NCBI GenBank assembly: GCA_001577135.1
Contig: LSCK01000112.1
Coordinates: 1 to 6,241 of the forward strand
Source: Cloacimonetes bacterium TCS60
Lineage (GTDB): Bacteria; Cloacimonadota; Cloacimonadia; JGIOTU-2
Direction: 5' to 3'
DNA: 6,241 nucleotides
A program made the translations under genes and the position numbers. Under the pieces are notes generated by a model, which had not been told where the DNA came from, made no database searches, and saw only the letters and a program-made list of their open reading frames with translations. Positions 4,871 through 6,241 of the stretch are shown piece by piece (position 1 is the first letter of the stretch; every line of letters begins with the position of its first letter).

Positions 4871-6223
4871 TTAATTTTTCCAATTAGACAAGTTTATAAT
4901 TTTTTGGACAAGCATTTTAGATTTTTTTTCACTTTCACTCTCCGCAAAGATCCTGATTATTGGTTCTGTACCCGACTTTCGAATATGAACCCAAAAATCC
5001 TGATCTACGACTTTCAAGCCATCCGTAGAATCATATTCTTGCTCAGGAAATAACTCCTTGATCTCTTCCTGTAACTGCAAAAAATCTAATTCATCATCAA
5101 TAGGCACACTTGTTTTATAAAATTCAAAATCAGGTATTTTTTGCGCTAGTTGAGAAAGTTTGTTACCTGTTTTTGCCATAGATGATAAAATAAGTGCCAT
5201 AGCCATGGGAGCATCTCGGGTATAGTGAAGGTCGGGTAGAATGATTCCTCCATTGCCTTCACCACCGATTACGCAATCATGCTCTTTCATTTTATCGGCT
5301 ACATTAATTTCGCCAACTTTTGAGCGGAAGATCTTCACATTATATTTTTCTGCAATTCTATCTGAGATCATAGAGGAGGAGAGATTTGTTGCTATATTTC
5401 CTTTATTTTGAGATAAAATAAAATCCTCTACAAGTCCCAGGGTATATTCTGTACCCAGGGCAATTCCTTTATCAGAAACGAGGGAAAGACGATCTACATC
5501 CGGGTCAGTAGCAAAACCGATATCAGCACTTTCCTCTTTAACCAGATTTTCTAACGAGCTTAAATTCTTTGCCTGTGGTTCCGGAACTCTGGAAAATTCT
5601 CCGGTTGGTGCTGAATAAAGCTCTATGACTTCGCAACCCAATTTATTTAGTAAAATTGGAGACATAGCTACTCCAGCCCCATTAGTAGAGTCAATTACCA
5701 CTTTAAAATTTTTTGCCTTAATTTTCTCTACATCGACATAGGGCAGAGCGAGAATTTTTTTGATATGGTTCTCTACAGCTTTAGTATTCTGTGTCAGCTG
5801 CCCCATTTGATCCCAGCCTAATTCATCTACCTTTTTGGGATCGATTTCCCAAAATTTTTCAGCATCAGCTTCAGTCAAAAAAGTTCCGCTGCCTTTGATT
5901 AATTTCATGGCATTCCATTGCCTGGGATTATGGCTGGCTGTAATAGCAATACCGCCCATGGCATCACTATTTTCAACCTCCAGCAAAATTGTTGGAGTGG
6001 GGCAGATCCCCAGATCTTCTACATCACATCCAACAGAAAGCAATCCAGCCGAGATTGCCTGAAACAACATCTTTCCGGTTTTGCGGGAATCTCTTCCAAT
6101 TAAAATTTTTCCTCTTGTGCAAAATTCACCAAATTGTTTGGCAAATTGCATTGCTAGTTCTGCGGTTAAAGCCTCACCCACAATTCCTCTGATTCCCGAA
6201 ACACTTTTCATTAATTTAGACAC
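4871..6223 (-). CDS. glmM: Phosphoglucosamine mutase-type phosphohexomutase (archaeal/FCB-type GlmM)
   Basis: This alpha-D-phosphohexomutase moves phosphate between C6 and C1 of a hexose; as GlmM it makes glucosamine 1-phosphate for UDP-GlcNAc, feeding peptidoglycan and LPS. All four active-site loops are present in order: TASHNP (95-100) with the phosphoserine Ser97, the metal-binding DPDVDR (240-245), the sugar-specificity loop GEGNGG (321-326) and the phosphate-binding RKSGTEP (415-421). The N-terminal SVSGIRGIVG (7-16) and the 450-residue length also fit. GEGNGG and DPDVDR are typical of the archaeal-type GlmM group also found in Bacteroidetes-like bacteria, unlike the classical bacterial GlmM loops. 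Phosphomannomutase or phosphoglucomutase activity is the main alternative. The start is a GTG at 6223, chosen because AAGGAG sits six bases upstream; the in-frame ATG four codons later would leave an 18-base gap. It probably leads the minus-strand gene set. Confidence 0.9.
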   Translation of the reverse strand: MSKLMKSVSGIRGIVGEALTAELAMQFAKQFGEFCTRGKILIGRDSRKTGKMLFQAISAGLLSVGCDVEDLGICPTPTILLEVENSDAMGGIAITASHNPRQWNAMKLIKGSGTFLTEADAEKFWEIDPKKVDELGWDQMGQLTQNTKAVENHIKKILALPYVDVEKIKAKNFKVVIDSTNGAGVAMSPILLNKLGCEVIELYSAPTGEFSRVPEPQAKNLSSLENLVKEESADIGFATDPDVDRLSLVSDKGIALGTEYTLGLVEDFILSQNKGNIATNLSSSMISDRIAEKYNVKIFRSKVGEINVADKMKEHDCVIGGEGNGGIILPDLHYTRDAPMAMALILSSMAKTGNKLSQLAQKIPDFEFYKTSVPIDDELDFLQLQEEIKELFPEQEYDSTDGLKVVDQDFWVHIRKSGTEPIIRIFAESESEKKSKMLVQKIINLSNWKN

Positions 6224-6229
6224 AAATCA

Positions 6230-6235
6230 CTCCTT
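6230..6235 (-). promoter_or_regulatory. Ribosome binding site that decides the glmM GTG start
   Basis: The minus strand reads AAGGAG, a full Shine-Dalgarno core, six bases before the GTG at 6223. The spacing favours GTG over the ATG at 6211. The window ends six bases further on, so the promoter is not visible. Confidence 0.7.
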
Positions 6236-6241
6236 ATTAAT

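Noticed and set aside
5835..6192. Several overlapping + strand open frames opposite glmM
   Set aside because: They overlap each other and the conserved catalytic region of the mutase, and none shows a plausible protein family.
1..6241. Mobile element, CRISPR, tRNA/rRNA, or defence/toxin-antitoxin system
   Set aside because: No repeats, transposase, integrase, RNA gene or paired toxin-antitoxin layout is visible; all genes except one are housekeeping or envelope enzymes.

Overview
The window is a gene-dense, AT-rich bacterial chromosome segment (roughly 35-40% GC by eye). It holds two convergent gene blocks. On the + strand, from the left edge: the 3' part of der (ribosome-assembly GTPase), plsY (first acyl transfer of phospholipid synthesis), and two genes for the heptose kinase (hldA/rfaE1) and heptose adenylyltransferase (hldC/rfaE2) that activate ADP-heptose for lipopolysaccharide. 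On the - strand, from the right edge: a glmM-type phosphohexomutase, an adenosine-deaminase-family gene (add), and a small unrecognised gene for a protein with a basic N-terminal domain and a C-terminal membrane segment.

The + block is tightly packed. der and plsY touch (TAG directly followed by ATG), plsY and hldA are 26 bp apart, and hldA and hldC overlap by an ATGA. This looks like one transcription unit serving cell-envelope growth, with der as a housekeeping passenger at the front. The - block is looser (64 bp between glmM and add, 25 bp between add and the small gene) but is probably also co-transcribed. The blocks meet tail to tail across 41 bp with no recognisable hairpin terminator.

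The host is most likely a diderm (Gram-negative) bacterium that makes heptose-containing LPS, because both ADP-heptose activation steps are present. Separate kinase and adenylyltransferase genes, instead of the fused hldE of enterobacteria, together with the archaeal/FCB-type GlmM (GEGNGG and DPDVDR loops), fit the Fibrobacteres-Chlorobi-Bacteroidetes group or a related candidate phylum such as Cloacimonadota. That placement is inference from protein style, not from a marker search.

No RNA gene, CRISPR array, insertion sequence, phage remnant or defence system is visible. No intergenic gap exceeds 64 bp. The only gene without a recognisable function is the small - strand gene near 3.3-3.7 kb. 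It is the best place to look for something new, although nothing else in the window suggests it belongs to a larger system.
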